The notes: generated by a model not told the origin, from the sequence alone. A stretch of 64,000 nt of DNA from Dorea longicatena (GCF_024168045.1 NZ_CP100126.1:2063501-2127500), one strand, 5' to 3'; numbered from the stretch's first letter, positions 28,440-36,020 are shown. Numbers and translations: made by a program.

Positions 28440-28545
28440 TCTTCTCTCATCCGGACTTTACCGTCGGTTATGGAATTGCACCATATCAGCTTTTGCTCGC
28501 AGACTATACTGCCGGTCAGGAATTACACCTTGCCCCGAAGACTGT
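28440..28545 (-). ncRNA. FMN riboswitch (RFN element)
   Basis: Read on the minus strand the conserved blocks appear in order: TCTTCGGGGCAAGGTG, AATTCCTGACCGGC, AGTCTGCGAGC, TGGTGCAATTCCA, ACCGACGGTAAAGTCC, GGATGAGAGAAGA. All core RFN positions I can recall are kept. It precedes ribU and controls the ribU/flavin-FeS/SirTM/macrodomain unit. Confidence 0.95.
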
Positions 28546-28570
28546 AATTTTTTCTGTTGATTACCTATTA

Positions 28571-28966
28571 TTAAAATTCATAAGGTGGATTTCCAGAGAA
28601 ATCTGCGATTAAACCATGAGGATTTTCAAGATAGAATACCTCAAAAATAGGATTATCTGCTGTCTGGTACTGTCCCTTAACGATAGGATTATTCATGCAT
28701 CCTTCCTTTACACTCTTGTTGTCCTCAAATACTGCTTTGCCATGAAGGCGGATCCATGCGTATTCAGGGGAAGATACTGATACTTCTACCTCAGGATTTG
28801 CTAACATATCCTTGTAAACATCCTTTGTGTTGTTAGTACAGAACCAAAGCTTTCCGTCCTGCTCAAAGCAGAACATGAATGGACGGCATTTTGCCTTTCC
28901 ATCTCTTCCGACTGTTGCTAAATACTGAACCGGATTTTTCTGTAAAAATTCTACTACTTTCTGCAT
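28571..28966 (-). CDS. Pyridoxamine 5'-phosphate oxidase family protein (FMN-binding split barrel)
   Basis: 131 residues. QKNPVQYLATVGRDGKAKCR, then PFMFCFEQDGKLWFCTNNTK and EVEVSVSSPEYAWIRLHG, is the compact one-domain split barrel that binds FMN or F420-like cofactors; in Firmicutes often a nitroreductase-like or flavin-reducing protein. A sigma-A promoter overlaps Rrf2-type operators upstream. The RFN element lies just behind its stop but serves the next gene. Regulation by the Rrf2 protein encoded upstream is inferred. Confidence 0.88.
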   Translation of the reverse strand: MQKVVEFLQKNPVQYLATVGRDGKAKCRPFMFCFEQDGKLWFCTNNTKDVYKDMLANPEVEVSVSSPEYAWIRLHGKAVFEDNKSVKEGCMNNPIVKGQYQTADNPIFEVFYLENPHGLIADFSGNPPYEF

Positions 28967-28989
28967 TTTAAATTACCTCCTTAATTTGT

Positions 28990-29008
28990 TGTAACACTGT
29001 TTGTTACA
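28990..29008. promoter_or_regulatory. Operator 1, TGTAA-N9-TTACA
   Basis: Inverted 5-base half-sites with a 9-base spacer, lying between the -10 box and the start codon of the split-barrel gene at 28571-28966. Confidence 0.65.
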
Positions 29009-29020
29009 TCTTATGTTTGT

Positions 29021-29049
29021 ACTATAGCATTTGTTTGATGTAATGTCAA
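29021..29049 (-). promoter_or_regulatory. Sigma-A promoter of the split-barrel gene
   Basis: On the minus strand TTGACA (29049-29044), a 17-base spacer, then TATAGT (29026-29021). Operator 2 covers the -35 box. Confidence 0.8.
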
Positions 29050-29057
29050 CAGTTACA
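29039..29057. promoter_or_regulatory. Operator 2, TGTAA-N9-TTACA, extended palindrome
   Basis: The arms extend to a perfect 10-base inverted repeat, TTTGATGTAA (29034-29043) against TTACATCAAA (29053-29062). It overlaps the -35 box, as expected for repression. Confidence 0.75.
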
Positions 29058-29067
29058 TCAAACTTTT

Positions 29068-29086
29068 TGTAACTTTTTTTGTTACA
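29068..29086. promoter_or_regulatory. Operator 3, TGTAA-N9-TTACA
   Basis: Third site with the same half-sites and spacing, 29 bp from operator 2, upstream of the promoter. The 29087-29177 remainder has no gene. Confidence 0.65.
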
Positions 29087-29177
29087 ACTTCCTTTAAAAG
29101 TTTTACATTGATTATGACAAACTAAAAGGCTCCGGAAATTGTGATGATATAATCACGCATCCGAAGCCTTCTGTATG

Positions 29178-29612
29178 CTACTCTTTCTCTGTATACATTG
29201 CAATATCTTTTTTCACATCAGCAAGTGTCATTTCTGAAAGCTTTTCCTCCATCGCCCTCTGTACCTCTAACAGCCTCTTATCAAGAACATGGTGAATATT
29301 CTTTCCTACCGGACATTTCTGATTGGGATTCTCATGAAAATGAAATAGTTCCTCATCTGGTGAACACTCCACTGCTTTATACACATCAAGGAATGTAATC
29401 TGCTCCAATGGTCTGGTAATTGTCACACCGCCTGTCCCTCTTGCAACTTCAATAAGACCAGCAGCCTTTAATTGTTGCAATATTTTACGGACAATCACCG
29501 GATTGGTTCCAATGCTTGCTGCCATAAAATCACTGGTCATCTTCTGATCTGAAAATGTATCTATACAGGCAAACATATGGATTGCCATTGTAAATCTGCT
29601 TGAAATCTGCAT
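29178..29612 (-). CDS. Rrf2 family transcriptional regulator
   Basis: 144 residues. The winged helix is RFTMAIHMFACIDTF, then MTSDFMAASIGTNPVIVRKI and LKAAGLIEVARGTGGVTIT. The loop that carries three cluster cysteines in IscR/NsrR has only Cys in VECSPDEE and QKCPVGKN here, so an Fe-S cluster is doubtful; YwnA-like redox or electrophile sensing is possible. Four TGTAA-N9-TTACA sites flank it, one upstream of its own start and three before the split-barrel gene. Confidence 0.9.
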   Translation of the reverse strand: MQISSRFTMAIHMFACIDTFSDQKMTSDFMAASIGTNPVIVRKILQQLKAAGLIEVARGTGGVTITRPLEQITFLDVYKAVECSPDEELFHFHENPNQKCPVGKNIHHVLDKRLLEVQRAMEEKLSEMTLADVKKDIAMYTEKE

Positions 29613-29656
29613 TATATAAACACCTCTCTTCGACAGTAATCATATCAAAAAACAGA

Positions 29657-29675
29657 TGTAATTTCAATGGTTACA
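29657..29675. promoter_or_regulatory. Operator 4, TGTAA-N9-TTACA, before the Rrf2 gene
   Basis: Same half-sites and spacer as the three sites at 28990-29086, 45 bp upstream of the Rrf2 ATG. Indicates autoregulation. Confidence 0.65.
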
Positions 29676-29721
29676 TTGTTGTTAAAAACCTAATATAAAT
29701 ATAATCAATAGTCTGCTTTAG

Positions 29722-29759
29722 AAAAACAGGAAGATACTTTACAAAATCTTCCTGTTTTT
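29722..29759. terminator. Bidirectional terminator after the truncated paralog
   Basis: AAAAACAGGAAGAT pairs with ATCTTCCTGTTTTT around a 10-base loop, nine bases from the stop of the 29769-29978 gene. Confidence 0.8.
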
Positions 29760-29768
29760 CTTTTTGTT

Positions 29769-29978
29769 TTAGTAATATCCTCGTTCTTCCCGCCAGTCTT
29801 TCACATTGAATGAAAATGTGCCAACTAATTCAATAAACCATTTATTATCTGTATCTTCATATAAATTAAAGATAATCGCTTTTATTTCACTACTCAATTC
29901 ATTCTTTAAAAGTAAATCTAACCATTCAAAGAAATCTTTGTTGTTTTTATTCGATTTTAACCTATCAAGCAATCCCAT
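29769..29978 (-). pseudogene. Truncated copy of the 36073-36465 small protein gene
   Basis: 69 codons. The first ~57 residues match the 130-residue protein at 36073-36465 almost exactly (MGLLDRLKSNKNNKDFFEWL, then ELVGTFSFN), including the ribosome site GGAGGTCGAA. After FSFN it turns into an unrelated tail (VKDWREERGYY) and stops. The conserved C-terminal half of the longer copy is lost. It may still be translated but is probably a remnant. Confidence 0.7.
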
Positions 29979-30000
29979 ACTTCGACCTCCGAAAACTTGA

Positions 30001-30288
30001 ATTGAGATTTCATATATTCCAAGGGATTTAATAATTGTTATATTTTATTATCAAATATCTCTCAAGCCCTTGAAAACACTAAGTTTATCGCAGGTGAGCT
30101 TTCCCTTATTGTTTCCCTTGTATTATATTGTCCCATGAGTATTTACGAACTCTGATAAGGGCAAAAACAAGGGAAAGATAATCCTCTAAAACAGTATAAC
30201 ATAAAATGAAAACGACATGGTGAACTGATTGAAATGCTTCTAATTTTTGTAACGAATGATTAATTGGACGATGAGGAGATATGATACG
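30001..30288. repeat. Long intergenic element, copy 2
   Basis: Aligns with 22301-22582. TTTCCCTTATTGTTTCCCTT (30100-30119) faces AAGGGCAAAAACAAGGGAAA about 40 bases later, giving two stacked 8-base stems. The 3' end carries the ribosome site for the DUF6061-like frame. Confidence 0.6.
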
Positions 30289-30525
30289 ATGAGAACAATA
30301 TTTGCAGAATACAATCCACAACGCAACAGCATTGATGTGTATACCAGTGCTGGCTATATGCTCCGTATTGACTGTTGGGAAGCTGAGAAGGATTTATAAC
30401 CCACACCCGGATCAGTCTGTTCATTAAACGCACTTGTCATTGATGAACCACTTGAATATGCAAAATTATATCTTGATGGAACGATGCAAATATGGGTGGA
30501 TGCAGAGGACACTCTTTATTTATAA
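30289..30525 (+). pseudogene. DUF6061-like small protein gene, one in-frame stop (copy 2)
   Basis: 79 codons, same length as copy 1. MRTIFAEYNPQRNSID, then VYTSAGYMLRIDCWEAEKDL, TAA at codon 37, then LNALVIDEPLEYAKLYLDG and TMQIWVDAED. The stop is at a different place from copy 1, so each copy was broken independently. A strong terminator follows. Confidence 0.65.
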
Positions 30526-30530
30526 TGTTA

Positions 30531-30575
30531 AATAATCCCCAAAAATTCTAAAATTTTTCGGGGATTATTTTTGGA
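30531..30575 (+). terminator. Terminator after DUF6061-like copy 2
   Basis: AATAATCCCC and AAAAATT arms pair with AATTTTT and GGGGATTATT, with one bulged C, followed by T-rich sequence on the plus strand. Confidence 0.8.
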
Positions 30576-30642
30576 TTATATTTATTATTCAATTTAACTG
30601 ATAATGATTCTCATATGAGATTTATCTTTAGAAATCATATCA

Positions 30643-31242
30643 TCAATCACGCCAGTCTGCATCTGATTCCCATTTACATTCCGTAATCTGCATATTTGAA
30701 AATGTTGCCTTATATGAGCCTTCTGTCGGGCTGCATGCATATATTCCATAAGTAATTTTTTCTGCACCTTCCCACATATGGAAAATACGCATTTGTCTGA
30801 AATTTATGCCATCCTCACTGCATTCAATACAGTAGTCACTGTCCCTTCGTGAAAAACGATACCACATACTTTTAATATCAGAGGATATGTCTGTTGTTGC
30901 CCAGTCAGAATATCCATGATTGGTTACAACGCTTCCCAATCGCTGTATTTTTTCATTCTCATATTCTATAGATGCCTTAAACCAATTATCACTATTTAAA
31001 TACATAGCTACACCACACTGGTCAAAACGACAGGTACTCTCGAATTCTGTTTTAACAATAAAAGAAAAGTACTTGTCCGTTGTTTCAACTTGAAATACTG
31101 GAGCATTATCATTTTGAAAACCATAATAAGTGCGTGCCCATAAGTCGGTACCCCTTTCTGTAAGAATTACAACTTTATCCTCACTAATTTGTACCTGCTT
31201 TGGTTGACGTATCCATTTAGGATTGTTTTTCAAAAATTCCAT
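30643..31242 (-). CDS. DUF1349 domain protein (concanavalin-like fold)
   Basis: 199 residues. WIRQPKQVQISEDKVVILTE, then DLWARTYYGFQ, FQCGVAMYLN-like CGVAMYLNSDNWFKASIEYE and YGIYACSPTEGSYKATFSNM match DUF1349, a jelly-roll family of cytoplasmic proteins near sugar transport genes in Firmicutes. A GTG start at 31254 is also possible; ribosome sites are weak for both. It follows the MFS gene by about 40 bp and is probably cotranscribed and controlled by the divergent AraC regulator. Confidence 0.82.
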   Translation of the reverse strand: MEFLKNNPKWIRQPKQVQISEDKVVILTERGTDLWARTYYGFQNDNAPVFQVETTDKYFSFIVKTEFESTCRFDQCGVAMYLNSDNWFKASIEYENEKIQRLGSVVTNHGYSDWATTDISSDIKSMWYRFSRRDSDYCIECSEDGINFRQMRIFHMWEGAEKITYGIYACSPTEGSYKATFSNMQITECKWESDADWRD

Positions 31243-31284
31243 CTTTTGTCTCACTTTCTTTTTTATTTTAATAAGCAGCTATAT

Positions 31285-32496
31285 TTAGTGCCTACTTTTC
31301 ACTGTATTATAATTAGTAATTTTCTTTTGTCTTCTGCAAAGAATGACTCCTATAAGTAGCAACACTGGAAAAATAATTCCTGCCAAAATTCCCATCTTTA
31401 GGTTATCCCCAAAAGCTCCTGATACCATTCCAACCAATGTAGGACCTCCTGAACAACCTATATCTCCACCTAATGCCAGCAATGCAAACATGGCTGTTCC
31501 CCCTTTTGGCAAAGCTGCTGATGCCTTGCTGAAAGTTCCAGGCCACATGATTCCCACTGAAAACCCACAGACAGCGCAGGCAATCAGATTTAATAGCGGA
31601 ATCGGGAATAATGAAATCCCTAAATAGGATAAAATACATAAAAAACTACTATAAATCATAAAGTGTTCCAAATTGATACGGTCACCATACTTACCATAAA
31701 ACAATCTTGATATTCCCATTAGAACCGCAAATGCCATCGGCCCTGCTAAGTCGCCGGCTGCCTTTGAAATTCCAAGACCTTTTTCTGCAAAAGCAGAGGC
31801 CCATTGACTTACTGCTTGCTCACTTGCTCCTGCACATATCATCATAATCAACAAAATCCAAAAAATTTTCATCCGGAACAATTCCTTTAATCCAAGTCCG
31901 GTATCTCCATCCTCAAGCAATGGTGCAATGGGAACCTTTGAAAAAACAAAAGCATTTCCAATTGGAATAACCGCCCAAATAATGGCTAATATTTTCCAGT
32001 TATCTATACCGACTACATAAAAGAACACTGTTGATATGAGTACAACTCCGGCGTGTCCCCAGCAATAAAAAGAATGCAACAGGCTCATTGCTTTTTCCTT
32101 ATTGTCGGATGGGCAAGCCTCAACAACTGGACTGACTAGGACTTCCAAAAGTCCACCACCTACCGCATAGATCATTACAGCAATCAAAATTCCAATAAAG
32201 GAAACTGGTAAAATCTCTGGTAAAACTGTAAGAAGGAATAATCCTGCTGCTGCTAGAACATGAGCTATAATCATTGATATCCGATATCCTATTTTATCAA
32301 CAAATCTGACAGAAAGAAAATCAACCAGTAGTTGTATCCCAAAATTAAAAGTCACTAACAATGTAATTTGGGAAATTGGAATATGATAGCATTTCTGAAA
32401 AAACAAAAAAAGCAGTGGTGTAAAATTATTAACGATAGCTTGTACAATATAACCTACAAAACAGGCTGTAATTGTCTTATTATATTGGTTTTTCAT
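31285..32496 (-). CDS. MFS transporter
   Basis: 403 residues with about 12 membrane helices and a long central loop (residues ~190-210). The start has GAGGA before the ATG. Motifs: FVDKIGYRISMIIAHVLAAA in loop 2-3 and the repeat-like YGKYGDRINLEHF in loop 8-9. Such FucP/YfkF-like members import or export sugars and drugs. Linked to the DUF1349 gene and divergent from an AraC regulator with a cupin domain, so a carbohydrate substrate is the best guess, not shown. Confidence 0.88.
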   Translation of the reverse strand: MKNQYNKTITACFVGYIVQAIVNNFTPLLFLFFQKCYHIPISQITLLVTFNFGIQLLVDFLSVRFVDKIGYRISMIIAHVLAAAGLFLLTVLPEILPVSFIGILIAVMIYAVGGGLLEVLVSPVVEACPSDNKEKAMSLLHSFYCWGHAGVVLISTVFFYVVGIDNWKILAIIWAVIPIGNAFVFSKVPIAPLLEDGDTGLGLKELFRMKIFWILLIMMICAGASEQAVSQWASAFAEKGLGISKAAGDLAGPMAFAVLMGISRLFYGKYGDRINLEHFMIYSSFLCILSYLGISLFPIPLLNLIACAVCGFSVGIMWPGTFSKASAALPKGGTAMFALLALGGDIGCSGGPTLVGMVSGAFGDNLKMGILAGIIFPVLLLIGVILCRRQKKITNYNTVKSRH

Positions 32497-32611
32497 TTTG
32501 TCCTCCTCTAATAAATGTGATTATATCGTAAACTTTATATCTAGTCATTGCATAAAATCATATATTTATGGTACAATATAACAAATTTCATTATTTATGA
32601 GGAAATATAAC

Positions 32612-33508
32612 ATGGAGACTTTTAAGATAACTACAGATGAAACACTACGAGAAACCATCCAGCATGGCAACAATCGTTATCCATTTGCATACTATCCTGA
32701 TAATATTTGGAAATTTGACTTCCATCGCATTGACTGGCATTGGCATCATGAATTAGAATTTCTTTATACTGCTGAAGGTACTGCGCTCTGCCTTATAGGT
32801 ACAAGTAAAATAGAACTACATAAAGGTTGCGGCATATTTATCAATAGCGGTGTCCTGCATCGTTTTGAAGCACAAAGCAGTACATTTGCACCTAATATTG
32901 TTTTTTCGCCAACCCTATTAGCACCCGAAAACAGCCTCATTTACGAAAAATATATTCTTCCTGTGATAAGCTCGTCTGTTCCATATCAAGTTTTCAGTCC
33001 ATCCAACACATTTGGAAAACAGGTGCTACAACTTTTGTCGCAAATTTGTACTATTCAGGAAACTAAGCCGGATAATGAATTATGTACTATACAACTTTTA
33101 TTTCAGCTTTGGAACATATTGCAAAAAAATATGGACTGGACTTCTGATTCTAACAGTATTCATCGATTAAATCACAAACAAGCAAGATTACAAGCTATGA
33201 TGCAGTATATTCATGAGCACTACATGGAAGAGATTACATTGGAGACGATTGCGGCATCGGCATCTATCAGCAAAAGTGGAGCTTTACACATTTTTCAAAC
33301 TGGCATCCACTGTTCTCCGGTAGCATATCTAATTCAATACAGACTAGCACAGGCTGCTGAACAACTTTATATCACTCAAAAATCGGTTTCTTCCATTGCA
33401 GAAGAAACCGGATTTACAAGTTCCGGCTATTTCTGCCGGAAGTTTAGACAATATTATCATATGAGTCCAAATGAATACAGAAAGAAGAAAACAGAGGAAA
33501 TTTCTTAA
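32612..33508 (+). CDS. AraC family transcriptional regulator
   Basis: 298 residues. N-terminal cupin (RIDWHWHHELEFLYTAEGTA, GCGIFINSGVLHRFE) and C-terminal double HTH (ITLETIAASASISKSGALHIF; SVSSIAEETGFTSSGYFCRK). An ATG five codons upstream (32597) is out-competed by ATG 32612, which has AGGA 8 nt before it. It is divergent from the MFS/DUF1349 genes across a 100 bp gap that should hold both promoters. Probably the activator of that transport unit. Confidence 0.88.
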   Translation: METFKITTDETLRETIQHGNNRYPFAYYPDNIWKFDFHRIDWHWHHELEFLYTAEGTALCLIGTSKIELHKGCGIFINSGVLHRFEAQSSTFAPNIVFSPTLLAPENSLIYEKYILPVISSSVPYQVFSPSNTFGKQVLQLLSQICTIQETKPDNELCTIQLLFQLWNILQKNMDWTSDSNSIHRLNHKQARLQAMMQYIHEHYMEEITLETIAASASISKSGALHIFQTGIHCSPVAYLIQYRLAQAAEQLYITQKSVSSIAEETGFTSSGYFCRKFRQYYHMSPNEYRKKKTEEIS

Positions 33509-33640
33509 TTTCTACTTTCTGTAATCATACAATATTTGGAGATAATGTTGTTTTTCGTTATATTATCTGTATCAATTATGCTGACAATATACTATTTATG
33601 CATCATATTTACAATGTTCAAAAGATAAAAGTATTCTATA

Positions 33641-33687
33641 TGCAAATGGATAGATTTATATATTTTATCTATCTGTTTGCAATTTTA
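33641..33687 (+). terminator. Terminator after the AraC gene
   Basis: TGCAAATGGATAGAT pairs with ATCTATCTGTTTGCA with two mismatches, then TTTTAAT. Confidence 0.65.
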
Positions 33688-33771
33688 ATAATAACTCCTT
33701 GTATCCCGCCAGCCTTTTATATACCACCTGATTGCAACATATACCAGTTGCACGAATAATAAGAGAAATAG

Positions 33772-33864
33772 CAGATTACCACAATGAATGTCTATGCACA
33801 CTCTACAAAAAAAGCCAAGCGGGAATCCGCAAAGTTATTTGATAAAGTGGCAGGCAATGACTAA
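33772..33864 (+). pseudogene. Tyrosine recombinase (integrase) C-terminal remnant
   Basis: The frame QITTMNVYAHSTKKAKRESA, then KLFDKVAGND and stop, matches the extreme C-terminus of phage/ICE-type tyrosine integrases, where the catalytic tyrosine sits in TTMNVYAH. Upstream in frame a TAG blocks translation and no other integrase motif (R-H-x-x-R) is seen nearby. It is direct evidence that a mobile element once occupied this zone. Confidence 0.65.
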
Positions 33865-33870
33865 ATAAAA

Positions 33871-33921
33871 CTTTCCCTTATTTCCCTTACGATTATCTCA
33901 TAAGGGCAAAAATAAGGGAAA
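33871..33921. repeat. Third copy of the double-hairpin arms
   Basis: CTTTCCCTTATTTCCCTTA (33871-33889) faces TAAGGGCAAAAATAAGGGAA at 33901, the same arms as in the elements at 22301 and 30001. The following GGGCTGGAATGCCTGTAA also recalls them. No DUF6061-like frame follows. The rest of 33509-34002 outside the terminator and integrase remnant shows nothing else. Confidence 0.55.
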
Positions 33922-34002
33922 ATACATATCATTTCACTAATGAATGGGCTGGAATGCCTGTAAAATTGGGAAAGTTAGCCAGATATTTCGGCAAACTGGA
34001 AG

Positions 34003-34134
34003 TTATCTTTTCTTATAGGTAATTACGATTCCAATAATAGAAGCAATGAAAGCAAGTGGTGCTAATCTCACAAAGACAAATTCAAATCCATGTAATATGG
34101 TTCCTGCAACTGCACACTCTTTGAAACCACAAAA
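34003..34134 (-). pseudogene. C-terminal fragment of a small membrane protein gene
   Basis: About 43 codons: GFKECAVAGTILHGFEFVFV, then RLAPLAFIASIIGIVITYKK and R-stop. One amphipathic and one hydrophobic helix with a positive tail. No start is available; a stop lies immediately upstream. The inter-gene motif CAAACTGGAAGTTA precedes its stop, as in the intact genes of this zone. Family not recognised. Confidence 0.5.
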
Positions 34135-34164
34135 TTACGTATGGAATGTAGTTTGAACGAATAA

Positions 34165-34304
34165 TATTTTCCATAAAAAATTATTCAATTTTTGTATAAA
34201 CTTTCTTATCTTTCCATCAAAAAAAAATCTGTATCCCCTTACGCTCTTGGGTGGCGTAAGGGATTTACAGATTTTTATTACTACTTATTCTCTACATACT
34301 GGAA
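34165..34304. repeat. 139 bp direct repeat, copy B
   Basis: Second copy of the 22981-23119 repeat, same orientation, with the same hairpin terminator (around 34232-34281). It ends at the stop of the SdpI-family gene, as copy A ends at the stop of the DUF3784 gene. Confidence 0.9.
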
Positions 34305-34305
34305 T

Positions 34306-34683
34306 TTATCGTCTTGTTCCATTCTTATCAAAATTCTTTTTTAATGCTATTTCTGTTGGGAGAATAGACCCAATTAAAGGAATAAGTTGAACACCACAGA
34401 TAATTCCTCCTATACTCCCAACACAATCTTCATTTTTTCCAATCACTAAAAGCATGAATATTACTGTTATCGGCAACATAACCATTCCACAGACATACCA
34501 GACTTTACCACAATATTTATGAGCAAATTCCCATGTGTCTTTGTTCTTCATAGACATCGAAGTCCGATATCCAAATACTGAATTTATTTCCTTTGGAGCC
34601 TTTTTCATAAAATATCTTCCAAAACCAATCATCGTAAATGGAAGAAGCAAATCCATAATCAACATAAAAATCCAAAACCCCAT
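34306..34683 (-). CDS. SdpI family membrane protein
   Basis: 125 residues with three or four membrane helices. The central cytoplasmic motif FGYRTSMSMKNKDTWEFAH is typical of the SdpI/YhfL-related family, in which SdpI gives immunity to the SdpC toxin in Bacillus. Good AGGAGG before the ATG. It shares the downstream repeat with the DUF3784 gene 11 kb away. Immunity function here is inferred. Confidence 0.75.
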   Translation of the reverse strand: MGFWIFMLIMDLLLPFTMIGFGRYFMKKAPKEINSVFGYRTSMSMKNKDTWEFAHKYCGKVWYVCGMVMLPITVIFMLLVIGKNEDCVGSIGGIICGVQLIPLIGSILPTEIALKKNFDKNGTRR

Positions 34684-34715
34684 TGTAAACCTCCTTTACT
34701 ACAACTCCCGATTTG

Positions 34716-34850
34716 TCTTTATCATCATACTACCACACCCAAGAACTTTTGTACATTTTTCACGTAAAAAACCCCTCACACCATAATTGATGTAAGGGGT
34801 TTTCTATATAAGCTAATTAACGTTCTATGTTAGTCACCTACAATGTACTA
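34716..34850. repeat. ~135 bp direct repeat, copy C (duplicate of the ppdK 3' flank)
   Basis: Matches 38469-38605 with two extra A's in one run there and one substitution. It includes the hairpin terminator CCCCT...AGGGG and ends with the bases of the ppdK stop codon, followed by AGCTGCCTGT, which also resembles ppdK coding sequence. The remaining 34851-35003 is AT-rich with no gene visible. Confidence 0.9.
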
Positions 34851-35003
34851 ATAGCTGCCTGTTGGATGTATTAAAAAAAGTTTCTCTATTTAACTTCAGA
34901 CAACGTTAATCTTTTACAAACTAAATTTGTTTTTATTAAAAGCAATGATATTCAAAAAATCCTATAGCCCCTATGCGCAAAATATTAAATAGATACTGGA
35001 ATT

Positions 35004-35165
35004 TTATTTAGAAACATTTTCCGCTGGCTCTCCGTCCGCATTAATCGCTCCTTCAAGCCATGCCATAATACCAAAGTTACAAAATGGACAAGTTATCGCC
35101 TCCTTATATACTTCATTCTCACAACAAGGGCATATAACATATTCTTCACTTTTTATATCTTGCAT
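35004..35165 (-). CDS. Small zinc-ribbon protein
   Basis: 53 residues. Two CxxC knuckles, CPCC at about 14-17 and CPFC at about 29-32, followed by an acidic tail (INADGEPAENVSK). AAGGAG lies ten bases before the ATG, inside the end of the upstream gene whose stop is 4 bp away, so it is translated together with it. Likely a structural zinc-binding partner. The stop codon overlaps the inter-gene motif TACTGGAATTTTA. Confidence 0.72.
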   Translation of the reverse strand: MQDIKSEEYVICPCCENEVYKEAITCPFCNFGIMAWLEGAINADGEPAENVSK

Positions 35166-35169
35166 AAGC

Positions 35170-35685
35170 TTATTCTCCTTTATCCAATTTTTGATTACTA
35201 ATAATTTTTAATGTTTTAAAACTGCTACTTGGATTAACCTTCGCTGCATATAATATTGGCGTTTCCTCTTTATCCATAGTATATACTTCTTCGACACAAG
35301 GAAACTGCACATAATCTCTTAATGTCTGTTTTACAATTTCAATTTTTTCACCTTTTAATATCCCCTCGTCAAAAACTGCTGTTATACGCTCATATTTATA
35401 ATTTATAGAAATAAAGATGTAATAATCAAAACATGCTGTTCTATAATCTTCCGGCAATGCATAGAAACTCACCCATTCTAATTTGTTATTTTGCAAATTT
35501 TTGAATAATACTTTACCTCTTTTATATTTTCTCACTTTCCCCGCAGTCTTATCTGTTATACTATACGACCAATGTGTAATTTCCTTATCAAACATATGAA
35601 ATATTCTTTCCACAGAGTCAATTAACTTTTCATCTTCTATTGATTTGTGAATTTTACCATTATATGAAACTGTAAATGTATTCAT
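35170..35685 (-). CDS. Uncharacterised soluble protein, possible immunity protein
   Basis: 171 residues, no signal or membrane segment, mixed alpha/beta composition (MNTFTVSYNGKIHKS, ITHWSYSITDKTAGKVRKYK, then a C-terminal TLKIISNQKLDKGE). I do not recognise the family. It sits between a DUF2185 gene (12 bp) and a small zinc-ribbon gene (4 bp) in an array of immunity-type genes, which suggests a similar role. Confidence 0.68.
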   Translation of the reverse strand: MNTFTVSYNGKIHKSIEDEKLIDSVERIFHMFDKEITHWSYSITDKTAGKVRKYKRGKVLFKNLQNNKLEWVSFYALPEDYRTACFDYYIFISINYKYERITAVFDEGILKGEKIEIVKQTLRDYVQFPCVEEVYTMDKEETPILYAAKVNPSSSFKTLKIISNQKLDKGE

Positions 35686-35696
35686 CTTTTAATCAC

Positions 35697-35999
35697 CTAA
35701 TCATCATCTATCTTATCTCTTGTTGCACAATATCCACAAGGCATCTCTGCCACTTTTTCAATTGAAGGATCTAAGTCAAACACTTCTCCTAATGCAACTA
35801 CTTTCGCATCTTCCACTCCATGTGATCCACCACATAAGAATTGCCACATACCATCATCTTCATCATGCGATACAAATAAGATTGGACTTTCCCCATTCAC
35901 TATATGATTACAAATAATACATGCAGTATCGCGTGTATTCACAAATGGAAACTTATTATTAACCCGAATTTTCCCCTGTAGCAGTTGTTTCAAATTCAT
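35697..35999 (-). CDS. DUF2185 (Imm33-type) protein, short form
   Basis: 100 residues. DTACIICNHIVNGESPILFV, then DDGMWQFLCGGSHG and EMPCGYCATRD define DUF2185, listed among immunity families of polymorphic toxin systems. The frame is open upstream to 36116, but ATG 35999 has GGGGGG nine bases before it and starts like its paralog. The whole gene and its 5' flank are nearly identical to the first ~320 bp of the 36975-37910 gene, so it is a duplicated N-terminal domain that ends in DDD just where the longer copy goes on. Confidence 0.8.
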   Translation of the reverse strand: MNLKQLLQGKIRVNNKFPFVNTRDTACIICNHIVNGESPILFVSHDEDDGMWQFLCGGSHGVEDAKVVALGEVFDLDPSIEKVAEMPCGYCATRDKIDDD

Positions 36000-36020
36000 T
36001 ACTTTTTTCCCCCCACAACT

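Noticed and set aside
28571..28966. Control of the split-barrel gene by the FMN riboswitch
   Set aside because: The riboswitch lies downstream of this gene on the same strand; it can only act on ribU and genes after it.
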